15,406 nucleotides of DNA. Source: Desulfobulbaceae bacterium. Lineage in GTDB: Bacteria; Desulfobacterota; Desulfobulbia; Desulfobulbales; Desulfocapsaceae. The first letter of the stretch is position 1; the number at the start of each line of letters is the position of its first letter. A model generated the notes under the pieces. The model was not told the origin of the DNA. It saw nothing but the letters and a program-made list of their open reading frames with translations, and ran no database searches. A program made the position numbers and the translations under genes. Location: assembly GCA_003509305.1 (NCBI GenBank), contig DOMU01000219.1, positions 974 through 16,379 on the forward strand. The letters are read 5' to 3'. Shown here in pieces: positions 1-6,438 of the stretch.

Positions 1-1
1 G

Positions 2-1585
2 GATGGCTTGCTTTTTGTCAGAGAGGCATGGGAAATCATCCAAGGAAACTGGCTTGGTCCGTATGATCACCTGACTCTGATCAAGGGGCCTTTTTATCCA
101 CTTTTCATTGCCATCTCATATTTTCTGGCCATTCCACTGATGACCGCCCAGCAAATATTGTGGGCTTCCGCTTCGCTTGTCTTTGTTGTCGCTCTCTATC
201 CCACGCTCAAAAATCAAGCAACGGCTCTGGTCATTTTATTTTTTCTCCTTTTTGCCCCATTTTCTTATTGCCAAGTTACTTTCATAACTTTTCGTGAAGG
301 ATTTTATCCTTCGCTGGGATTTATGGTCTTGTCCTGTATGCTTGGATTATTTCTTAGGGAACAGGAATCGCTGGGCAAAAGACTTATCTGGGCTTGCGGC
401 GGTGGCCTAGCTTTGGCAGCATTTTGGCATACCCGTGAAGAATCAATCTGGCTCATACCATCTTTACTTTTTCTCTGTGCCTATCATCTATGGACTATTT
501 TTCATTGCTATCCTGGCGAAAGAAAGAAAAAATTTACTCAAGCTCTTGTCATCTATCTGGCTCCACTTTGTATCTTTTTTACCATTTCATTTGTCTTTTA
601 TTATCAGAACTATCGGCATTACGGTGTATTCATAACCGTGGAAGAAAAATCAGCTCCTTTTAAATCGGCTTACGACAACTTACTTCGCATCAAAACGAAT
701 TCCTGGCGGCAATACTTCCCAGTGGTGAAAGAGGCGCGGATGAAAGCTTACGAGGTCAGTCCTGCATTCCGAGAACTGCAATCCAGTTTAGAAGAAAAAG
801 GGAAGGCTTGGGCAAAATTATCTAGGACCGATGATATACCAGCGGCTTTTTTCATTTGGGTTTTTCGAAGCGCGGTGGCATCAGCCGGATACTACAAAGA
901 CGGCAACAGCGCCATGGAGTTTTATTCGCGTATGGGAAATGAATTACATGAAGCCTGTGAGGACGGACGCCTGGAATGTCAGCCCATCTTCGCCTCCATG
1001 GTGCCGCCATGGAATGAAGCCTATAACAAAGTTTTTCTTCCTGCTTTGGCCAAGGTATTTTTGCGCATCGTCCGCTTTGATGAATTTTCGGCAAGCACGG
1101 ATGGTATGTACAGCTATCCGAAAGGTGATATGATGGCATTCTATGCGGCGGTAACGCGAGAAAAAATCAAGATAGATAGTCCTAAATACGAACGGCAACT
1201 GATTCCGGAGCGCCACCTGCATCTTGAAAAAGAAAAAATACGCATTCTTAATAGCATAATAACAGCGTATAGCATGATAGTTCCGGTGCTGTTCTGCATT
1301 GCATCCGCCTGTTTTCTTGCTTCACTATGCGTCTCCATTTACAAGCGCCGCCGACCCTCTTGGTTCATGGCTTTCGCAATAGCAAATCTCGGCGGCCTTT
1401 GGGCCCTGACGTTTATTCTGACTTTGCTATATATTACATCGTACACTGAAATATTTAGGCCGATGATGAGTAGCTTCCCCATCCTTTTATTCTTCATCAT
1501 TTCATCTTTGTGTGAAGGCTGGCGTCTGTACAAATCCGCGACGACACCAACCCCAATCAACCACGTGTGTGGAATAAACGCATGA
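2..1585 (+). CDS. GT-C-like multi-pass membrane glycosyltransferase, 5' partial
   Basis: The frame is open from the first complete codon (Asp-Gly before the first possible start at 8), so the true start lies upstream; at least 527 residues are visible. The N-terminal part has an amphipathic stretch, a Lys-Gly-Pro-Phe-Tyr-Pro motif and then several hydrophobic segments. A soluble middle region (about residues 200-400) follows, and three more hydrophobic segments lie at the C-terminus. This layout suits polyprenyl-phosphate-sugar dependent GT-C enzymes (ArnT/PMT/RgtA-like), which transfer a sugar from undecaprenyl phosphate on the periplasmic side of the inner membrane. No catalytic residue can be assigned securely. 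Its stop overlaps the start of the deacetylase gene (ATGA), so the two are translationally coupled. The neighbouring DPM-like transferase and flippase-like proteins support a lipid-linked glycan role, which remains an inference. Confidence 0.7.
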   Translation, partial: DGLLFVREAWEIIQGNWLGPYDHLTLIKGPFYPLFIAISYFLAIPLMTAQQILWASASLVFVVALYPTLKNQATALVILFFLLFAPFSYCQVTFITFREGFYPSLGFMVLSCMLGLFLREQESLGKRLIWACGGGLALAAFWHTREESIWLIPSLLFLCAYHLWTIFHCYPGERKKKFTQALVIYLAPLCIFFTISFVFYYQNYRHYGVFITVEEKSAPFKSAYDNLLRIKTNSWRQYFPVVKEARMKAYEVSPAFRELQSSLEEKGKAWAKLSRTDDIPAAFFIWVFRSAVASAGYYKDGNSAMEFYSRMGNELHEACEDGRLECQPIFASMVPPWNEAYNKVFLPALAKVFLRIVRFDEFSASTDGMYSYPKGDMMAFYAAVTREKIKIDSPKYERQLIPERHLHLEKEKIRILNSIITAYSMIVPVLFCIASACFLASLCVSIYKRRRPSWFMAFAIANLGGLWALTFILTLLYITSYTEIFRPMMSSFPILLFFIISSLCEGWRLYKSATTPTPINHVCGINA

Positions 1586-2451
1586 CACTCCTTTTAAGCA
1601 TCGATCTGGAAGATGTACGCGACTGGGTGGAAAATGGTGAGAAATACCAGCCGCGGTTGCGGATCAATACCGAGCGCTATCTGGCCTTTTTCGATCAAAT
1701 CGGAGTCAAAGCGACCTTTTTCGTTGTTGGTTCAATTGCCAGACAAAACAAAGCTCTTATCACTATGATTGCCGGGTTGGGGCACGAGCTTGCCTGTCAT
1801 TCTGACAGGCATATTCAGCTCGACAAACAATCCCGTCGTCAATTCATTGCTGATATCAAACGAAATAAGGAAACTGTGGAAAATATCTGTGGGCAACAGG
1901 TATTTGGGTACAGAGCGCCAACATTTTCATTGACTGAGCAAACAATGTGGGCCCATGAATTGCTGTCTGAAGCCGGATTCACCTATTCCAGCTCCGTATT
2001 GCCGGCGAAAAATATCCTGTACGGTTGGGAAAATTTTGGCGAAAAATGCCGGAGAATGGCATCCGGTATCTGGGAAATTCCAATGACTTTGCATTCATTA
2101 CCATTTTTTCGGATTCCTATTTGCGGTGGAGTCTATCTCAGAGTGTTTCCTTATTGGTTGACCCGCTACAGTGTCAATCACTCCATGAGGACAAAACTAC
2201 CTATCGTTTCCTATTTGCACCCCTATGATATTGATCAGGAGCAAGAGAGGTTCATGCATCCGGATTTACACGGAAATCATTTACTGAACGCGCTGATGTA
2301 TATCGGACGGGGAAGCGTTTTCAAGAAACTCGCCAAATTAAAAAGAATATGTGAGTTCCTGCCCTATGGGCACTATGTGCGGATGCGGTTAGAGCGTGGC
2401 ATAATCCCTGACAATGTTGCAATCGAAAATATTGGCGCAATGGAGACGTGA
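1582..2451 (+). CDS. polysaccharide deacetylase (NodB-like, XrtA-associated type)
   Basis: This 289-residue protein is probably cytoplasmic, with no signal peptide. It carries the metal-dependent NodB-fold motifs: Ser-Ile-Asp-Leu-Glu-Asp near residue 7 (catalytic and metal Asp), an HSDRH motif near residue 73 (zinc His pair), GYRAPTFS near 112, and a C-terminal LHPYDID. The RAPTFS, GGVYLR and HPYDID block matches the deacetylase subfamily found with exopolysaccharide (PEP-CTERM/XrtA) loci more than classical ArnD. It likely removes an N-acyl group from a lipid-linked or polymeric sugar. I chose ATG 1582 because it overlaps the upstream stop (ATGA); a GTG at 1567 is the alternative. The next gene starts 1 base after its stop, so the three genes form one operon. 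Confidence 0.85.
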   Translation: MTLLLSIDLEDVRDWVENGEKYQPRLRINTERYLAFFDQIGVKATFFVVGSIARQNKALITMIAGLGHELACHSDRHIQLDKQSRRQFIADIKRNKETVENICGQQVFGYRAPTFSLTEQTMWAHELLSEAGFTYSSSVLPAKNILYGWENFGEKCRRMASGIWEIPMTLHSLPFFRIPICGGVYLRVFPYWLTRYSVNHSMRTKLPIVSYLHPYDIDQEQERFMHPDLHGNHLLNALMYIGRGSVFKKLAKLKRICEFLPYGHYVRMRLERGIIPDNVAIENIGAMET

Positions 2452-2452
2452 G

Positions 2453-3352
2453 ATGAATATGAGTGATTTGACAGTCATTATCCCGGCATACAATGAAGAA
2501 GCTTCGTTGCGATCTTTTCTTCCCCAAATATTTGATTTCTGCGACCTACAAGGCTGTTGTTTATTTGTTGTCAATGATGGTTCCCGTGATGGAACGAAAG
2601 ACGTCCTTGATTCTTATGAAGATCGCAAGAATTTCAAGTCAATTCATCATAAATTGAACAAAGGTTATGGGGAAGCGATTAAGTCTGGATTGATGGCGGT
2701 AAAAACGAAATACTGCATTACCATTGATGCGGATGGCCAGCACAGCCCGGAAGATATTTGCCGCCTTTACGCGTTGATGACGGAGCAGGATGCCGATTTG
2801 GTGATTGGCCGAAGAAGCGAAAAATGGAAAAATAATCCGTATCGTTTCTGCGGTAAAAGAATCATACGCTGGATTACGAAAATGCTCATGCCGTTGGATG
2901 TTCAAGACATAAACTCAGGGATGAAGATGTATCGGACGGAGCTTGCCAGAGCCTATGCGCATTTGTGCCCAAGTAATATGCCTTTCAGCGATATCATCAC
3001 GCTGTATTTCGTCAATCAGCGTCATTTGGTTCTTGAAACACCAATTAACATTTCTCCCAGAGTGGCCGGTGTTTCCACCATCAACACCATAACCGCTTTT
3101 GAAACCATCATGGAAATATTGCACATCGTTACATTCTTTAATCCTATGCGGGTATTTTTGCCTGTCGCTTTGGTCTTTCTTACCCTCAGCGCCCTCTGGG
3201 GTGTTCCTATTATTCTCCGTGGGGAAGGCGTCTCCGTCGGAACGTTATTTCTCTTTGTCACAGGCATGAATTTCTTCTTTTTAGGGCTTATTGCTGAACA
3301 GCTCTCTATAGTCAGGAAAAAGATATGTATTGATCCTGTGAATAAATTATGA
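2453..3352 (+). CDS. family 2 glycosyltransferase (DPM/ArnC-like)
   Basis: A GT-A domain fills the first ~230 of 299 residues: VIIPAYNEE at the start, VNDGSRDGT (nucleotide binding) near residue 40, KGYGEAIKSG near 67 and TIDADGQHSPED, which holds the DXD metal site, near 86. GRRSE and DINSGMKMYR follow. Two hydrophobic segments at the C-terminus (about residues 235-255 and 262-285) anchor it in the inner membrane. This is the layout of dolichol/undecaprenyl-phosphate sugar transferases, which load one sugar onto the lipid carrier on the cytoplasmic face. ATG 2453 has GGAG 7 bases upstream, inside the end of the deacetylase gene; ATG 2459 is a weaker alternative. The sugar donor cannot be told from sequence. 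Confidence 0.88.
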   Translation: MNMSDLTVIIPAYNEEASLRSFLPQIFDFCDLQGCCLFVVNDGSRDGTKDVLDSYEDRKNFKSIHHKLNKGYGEAIKSGLMAVKTKYCITIDADGQHSPEDICRLYALMTEQDADLVIGRRSEKWKNNPYRFCGKRIIRWITKMLMPLDVQDINSGMKMYRTELARAYAHLCPSNMPFSDIITLYFVNQRHLVLETPINISPRVAGVSTINTITAFETIMEILHIVTFFNPMRVFLPVALVFLTLSALWGVPIILRGEGVSVGTLFLFVTGMNFFFLGLIAEQLSIVRKKICIDPVNKL

Positions 3353-3547
3353 AACAAATCAAAAAGTGAGAAAGCTTGAATTGTGTCCAGCCGGACTCGA
3401 ATACTTTTCAAATACAAATGGATTGCCTGGCATTAAAGAAGGCCGTCATATACTGAATATTTGATCTAAACAAGTGGCAACGTAAAGAGGGTTGATGTTC
3501 CGTTCGTTGTTATCTTCCGGAAATCCAGAATCCACAGCGCCGCAGGT

Positions 3548-3901
3548 ATGAAAATTTTTTCTTTATCCGCCTATATCGCCTGCTCCATTGTTTCACAATT
3601 ATTCCTGAAATCCGCCGGATTGTATGCCGCCGCGCAAACCAGCCTGATGCATAAATATATTTTAAATCCCTGGCTGTGCGCTTCCTTGGGCTGCTTCGGT
3701 CTGTCTTTCCTCTGCTGGATGTATACGTTGCGCCGAATGCCTTTGTCCGTGGCGTATCCCTGGACGGCACTGATTTACGCGCTGACACCGCTTATCTGTG
3801 TTTTGGTCTGGGGGGAACGCGTTTCCCCAGCGTATATCCCTGGTATTGCCTGTATCATCGGCGGTGTCGTGTTGACCAGCCGCTCGTCTCGTACGGAATG
3901 A
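3548..3901 (+). CDS. small EamA/SMR-type membrane protein, first of a pair
   Basis: This 117-residue protein has about four hydrophobic segments and little else, the size and shape of one half of an EamA transporter or of SMR proteins such as EmrE and ArnE. The polar and charged residues Gln18, Lys22 and a Trp-Gly-Glu near residue 93 sit inside or beside membrane segments at positions typical of the family. A second protein of the same type follows after 4 bases, so the two probably form a heterodimer like ArnE/ArnF. In this context the likely substrate is a sugar-loaded undecaprenyl phosphate moved across the inner membrane; generic drug/metabolite export cannot be excluded. A 195-base gap separates it from the glycosyltransferase gene, so it may have its own promoter, though I see no convincing one. 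Confidence 0.75.
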   Translation: MKIFSLSAYIACSIVSQLFLKSAGLYAAAQTSLMHKYILNPWLCASLGCFGLSFLCWMYTLRRMPLSVAYPWTALIYALTPLICVLVWGERVSPAYIPGIACIIGGVVLTSRSSRTE

Positions 3902-3905
3902 AGTC

Positions 3906-4232
3906 ATGTCCATCACTGCAATATTGCTGCTTCTTTTGGCCGTTTTATGCAGCAGTGCCGGTCAAATTATTTTCAAGCTGGCGGCGATGAGCCGGAAGCC
4001 ATTCCGCAACATTCTGCTTTGTGCCGTTGGTATCGCTTTTATGTTGGCTGCGGTGCTGATCTGGGCGGCACTGCTTCAGACTATGACGCTGACCGCCATG
4101 GTTCCTTTCGCCGCCTTAGCTTATATCACCACACCACTCGCTGCGCTGCTGGTTTTCAAAGAATCTATGAGTTGGGTGTTTTGGCTGGGTACTCTGCTGA
4201 TTGTCATTGGAGTGATGCTGACTTTGCTATGA
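3906..4232 (+). CDS. small EamA/SMR-type membrane protein, second of a pair
   Basis: This 108-residue protein has four hydrophobic helices. SSAGQIIFKLAA lies in the first helix (compare the Gln and Lys of its partner), and a VFKESMSWVFWLG stretch precedes the last helix, as in EamA/SMR proteins. It starts 4 bases after the stop of the preceding homologue and is certainly co-transcribed with it. By family knowledge such pairs act as antiparallel heterodimers (ArnE/ArnF, paired SMR). The likely job is flipping the lipid-linked sugar made by the upstream transferase. No recognisable terminator follows; the sequence then runs into an IS remnant. Confidence 0.75.
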   Translation: MSITAILLLLLAVLCSSAGQIIFKLAAMSRKPFRNILLCAVGIAFMLAAVLIWAALLQTMTLTAMVPFAALAYITTPLAALLVFKESMSWVFWLGTLLIVIGVMLTLL

Positions 4233-4389
4233 TTTGTTGAACACTTGGTTGTTGTTTTTTACTCCTATCCTGGTTTATTTCACCAATTTGATTACACCAG
4301 TGTTGTAAAAGTCTGGGGGTAATTTCCTCGCAAAAGAGTAACGTTTTGAACGTGAAATTTCCGAGAATGGAAAACACGGAGATTCTTAC

Positions 4390-4639
4390 ATGAAAACGTC
4401 CCGATTTTCCGACAGCCAGATTCTGGCGATTTTGAAGCAGGCCTCAAATGGCGCTCCTGTCCCTGAGTTTTGCCGTAAGCATAGCATCTTACAAATGGTG
4501 GGCGAAGTACGGCGGCATGGATGCATCAATGATGGTGCGCATGAAGGAACTGGAGCGGGAAAACACCCGCCTGAAAAAGATGTACGCCGAAACCCAGATC
4601 AAATGCGAGGTTCTTCAGGAAGCTCTGGGAGAAAAGTAA
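4390..4639 (+). pseudogene. IS3-family transposase orfA, internally deleted and frameshifted
   Basis: The first frame (from ATG 4390) gives the classic helix-turn-helix opening: MKTSRFSDSQILAIL, then a Gly-Ala-Pro-Val-Pro-Glu-Phe-Cys-Arg-Lys-His stretch. After Ser-Ile, near 4488, the family continuation (Tyr-Lys-Trp, Lys-Tyr-Gly-Gly-Met, then a leucine-zipper-like coiled coil KELERENTRLKKMYAET) appears in the next frame and runs to the stop at 4639. About five residues expected between Ser-Ile and Tyr-Lys-Trp are missing, which points to a deletion of roughly 14 bases. The protein would bind the IS ends if intact. It is not functional as read. Confidence 0.75.
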
Positions 4640-4858
4640 GTGGTAAGGCTGTCTCATCATGTTGAGATGGCTCGAAAAACCGTATCTGAGCGATGTCTGA
4701 GTATCCGGCAGGCGTACCAAGTATTCAGCGTCAGCGAATGCTGTTATCGTTACGAACGCAAACTGTCGGATAAAAATATGCGGATAGTTTGGCTCTTACT
4801 TAGGTTAACGCAGTCACAGCGCAACTGGAGGTTCGGTCTGTGCTTTTTGTATCTGTGA
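4640..4858 (+). pseudogene. IS3-family transposase orfB, N-terminal fragment
   Basis: This is the N-terminal helical region of an IS3 orfB: ERCLSIRQAYQVFSVSECCY and the following Tyr-Glu-Arg-Lys-Leu-Ser are the family opening, and it breaks off at GLCFLYL where the family continues towards the integrase-core domain. It begins with a GTG directly after the orfA stop, in the same frame as the second half of orfA. All three DDE catalytic residues are absent. The stop at 4856-4858 is in foreign sequence next to the tRNA terminator, so the break is a deletion junction. Confidence 0.75.
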
Positions 4859-4864
4859 AACGAG

Positions 4865-4899
4865 AAAAGCCCCCTCGGAACTTTCGTTCCAAGGGGGCT
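4865..4899 (-). terminator. Rho-independent terminator downstream of tRNA-Glu
   Basis: Read on the minus strand, a 14-bp stem (AGCCCCCTTGGAAC with its complement, one G-T pair) closes a GAAA tetraloop and is followed by TTTT. It lies 30 bases beyond the 3' end of the minus-strand tRNA fragment. It is therefore the original terminator of that tRNA gene, left on the chromosomal side of the insertion. Positions 4868-4881 and 4886-4899 are the arms. Confidence 0.85.
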
Positions 4900-4928
4900 G
4901 TAGAATGAACGGCGAGATATCCGCTTTG

Positions 4929-4979
4929 TGGTGACCCCAACGGGACTCGAACCCGTGTTACCGGCGTGAGAGGCCGATA
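4929..4979 (-). other. 3' half of tRNA-Glu(CTC), integration (att) site
   Basis: The minus strand reads anticodon arm (loop CTCTCAC, anticodon CTC), variable TAAC, a perfect T arm (ACGGG, TTCGAGT, CCCGT), acceptor strand TGGGGTC, discriminator A and encoded CCA. The D arm and the 5' acceptor strand (expected GACCCCA) are missing: upstream of the anticodon stem the sequence is unrelated. The fragment is therefore not a working tRNA. A 3'-tRNA fragment beside an integrase gene is the usual attachment-site duplicate left by tyrosine integrases. Because the truncated side faces right, the element should extend to the right, with the intact tRNA-Glu at its far end, outside the window. Confidence 0.85.
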
Positions 4980-5087
4980 TCTTTTTCTGGACACCATGCG
5001 TTATTCTACAGCATGATTGGTGTGTAGCATAATCTGTATTTTTTCTCAATGCAAAAAAGTGCATATATCACCATGAAGGAGTAGCAA

Positions 5088-5687
5088 GTGGAAAAGCCAA
5101 AAGGGTTAGCTGATGCGTGGGCGCTGTATGAGACAGCGGTTTTGTCTTCGTCTAAGATGAAAAGCCAAGTTACGGAGTCCGGACGATGGAAGAATTATAT
5201 TGCCCCTGCTCTCGGTGAAAAGTCAATCGACAGTTTGACCAGCTTCGATTTGCTGATGTTGCGACGCAATTTGGAACAGCGGAATTTGAGTCCCCAAACC
5301 GTGTATCATTGTCTGTCACTTCTACGAAGGGTTTTGGTGAAGTTCGGCGAATGGACGCAATACGATAAACGTTTGCCCAGCTTCAAAGGCGTTATGCCAC
5401 AATTTGATAACATGCGGCTAAGATTTCTTGACCGCGAGGAATTGCATCTTATTCTTGGTGCTCTGATGGAGGAGAAAACAAGAAATTGGTATGAAATTGT
5501 TTCGTTTGCTGTGAATACTGGACTGAGGAGAAGCGAGATTTTTAATTTAAGACTGAATGATGTTAATTTCAACTCTGAAATTGTCGCGGTGATGGACACG
5601 AAATCAAAGAAAAATCGTAGTGTTCAACTCAATGATATTGCTTTGAGCATAGCATTAAAAGAAAGCGACTATCGGACATGGAAATGA
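5088..5687 (+). pseudogene. tyrosine integrase, N-terminal part (frameshifted)
   Basis: GTG 5088 has AAGGAG 6 bases upstream. The product holds a SAM-like core-binding domain (about residues 5-95), a linker and the start of the catalytic domain with NTGLRRSEIFNLRLND; the first catalytic Arg is Arg147. The frame then ends at TGA 5685 after 199 residues, before the rest of the active site. The remaining catalytic motifs follow at once in the +1 frame. The family role is site-specific integration and excision, here at the adjacent tRNA-Glu. Unless a ribosomal frameshift or a sequencing error is involved, the enzyme is inactive. Confidence 0.85.
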
Positions 5688-5976
5688 CCATCTGTTTGAA
5701 GACAAATCGCCAAGGGTTTTCAGAAAGGCAATCAAAGATTCCGGCTTGAATGACGGAATTACTGATCGGCGCCACAAGGTAGTTTTTCACACGCTCCGCC
5801 ATACTTTTGCAAGCTGGTTGGTTCAGGCAGGATATCCTATTGTATTGGTCAGCCAGCTTCTCGGCCATAGCAGCATCAACGTAACCATGCGTTATGCTCA
5901 TCTTGCGCCTTCTCAAGCGAGAGAGGCGGTCAATCTGATCAGCCGTATATGTAGATTTAACGAAAATACACTTTAA
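5659..5976 (+). pseudogene. tyrosine integrase, C-terminal part (other frame)
   Basis: The frame opens after a TAA at 5656 and reads GNDHLFEDKSPRVFRKAI, then HTLRHTFASWL (catalytic His-X-X-Arg), LLGHSSINVTMRYAHL (third His and the Tyr nucleophile) and ends at 5976. It is the direct continuation of the upstream fragment. The first ATG in this frame is 5746, without a good ribosome site, so it is not likely to be expressed alone. The frame change falls between about 5655 and 5685. The two parts together would give about 300 residues, a normal length for an integrase. Confidence 0.85.
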
Positions 5977-6140
5977 TGCACAGAAATACAGGAAAATACA
6001 CATATCATACAACATCATGCGCATTTTCTACAAAAATATGCGCATAAAATGCAATATAATACACATTACAACAATTTCATGCACATAAATACAATATATT
6101 GCGCAGTTAGTGCAATATAATACACATATACGCATAACTT
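5976..6140 (+). repeat. eight degenerate 20-21 bp tandem repeats (iteron-like array)
   Basis: Units begin at 5976, 5996, 6017, 6038, 6059, 6079, 6099 and 6120. The shared opening is ATRCRCAT, followed by an A/T-rich tail close to AAATACAA and ATA. The spacing of 20, 21, 21, 21, 20, 20 and 21 bases keeps every unit on the same face of the helix. The longest exact repeat inside it is TGCAATATAATACACAT, at 6050-6066 and 6111-6127. The region is strongly AT-rich and has no gene. Helically phased repeats of this length are typical of plasmid replication iterons; integrase arm sites or repressor operators are alternatives. Confidence 0.7.
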
Positions 6141-6262
6141 TGGATTGACATCCAAAGGCAGGATAGAAGGAGTGGGCCCACTGCGCTTCGCTGCCCATCC
6201 TTATCCTACCCTGCGGGGCCTGCTTATTCGCCTGCGGCTCAACGCTGTTCCGGCTACGCCGG
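6139..6262 (-). other. oriT: RP4-type origin of transfer (oriT)
   Basis: The order of elements matches RP4 oriT. A 7-bp inverted repeat (TTTGGAT, 6139-6145 and 6150-6156) is followed by GGCAGGATAG at 6157-6166, whose complement CTATCCTGCC holds the IncP nick hexamer (nick expected between 6159 and 6158 on the minus strand). Next comes an imperfect inverted repeat (6167-6177 and 6193-6202, with central GTGGGCCCAC), equivalent to the TraJ-binding site. CTTATTCGCCTGCGGCTCAA at 6223-6242 compares with CTTATTCGC and GCTCAACG in RP4. A CCGGC-TAC-GCCGG hairpin lies at 6250-6262. The window encodes the matching TraI- and TraJ-like proteins, but about 8.5 kb away. From 6263 to 6391 I see no convincing gene. 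Confidence 0.85.
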
Positions 6263-6391
6263 ATGGAGCATCCAAAAGGAAATCAGAGGAATTTTTTTCG
6301 GAGGTATTTATTGTTGAATTGCGTCAGGTTTCGCCCACAAAACGAAAAGAAATAGTGCGGTGAGCCGGAACCACCGATAATTCCATCTTGT

Positions 6392-6416
6392 AGGATACGG
6401 CAAATTGCCGTATCCT
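6392..6416. promoter_or_regulatory. palindromic operator before the DUF1778/GNAT pair
   Basis: GGATACGGCAA at 6393-6403 and TTGCCGTATCC at 6405-6415 form a perfect 11-bp inverted repeat around one A, extended by an outer A-T pair. It ends 22 bases before the antitoxin ATG and is the natural binding site for the ribbon-helix-helix antitoxin, which in TacAT-type systems represses its own operon. No T-tract follows, so it is not a terminator. Confidence 0.65.
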
Positions 6417-6438
6417 TAACACAAGGAGGACAATAACT

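Larger units (their letters stand above)
4302..4858 (+). mobile_element. IS3-family insertion sequence remnant
   Basis: The block holds a damaged orfA and only the first ~72 codons of orfB, so the DDE catalytic domain and right end are gone. The left end is uncertain. A TGTTGTAAAAGTCTGGGGG stretch near 4302 has the look of an IS3 terminal repeat, but no matching right repeat remains to prove it. The remnant ends just before the terminator and tRNA fragment, so a deletion removed its right half. The 4233-4389 gap holds no gene. Confidence 0.6.

Noticed and set aside
3353..3547. A promoter or terminator in the gap between the glycosyltransferase and the small membrane proteins.
   Set aside because: Only a 4-bp GTCC/GGAC stem and no convincing -35/-10 pair could be found.
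4929..4979. A functional tRNA-Glu gene.
   Set aside because: The D arm and 5' acceptor strand are missing; only the anticodon arm to CCA remains.
5049..5064. ATGCA and TGCAT around an A-rich spacer before the integrase, as another repeat-array unit.
   Set aside because: It fits only part of the consensus and lies far out of phase with the array; it may be a small integrase operator but cannot be supported.
5976..6140. A CRISPR array.
   Set aside because: The repeats are degenerate and contiguous with no unique spacers, and there are no cas genes.
6145..6363. A 72-codon plus-strand ORF across the oriT region.
   Set aside because: It runs through the nick site and both hairpins, has no good ribosome site and its composition follows the inverted repeats. 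Only its last third might be a gene remnant, reported separately.
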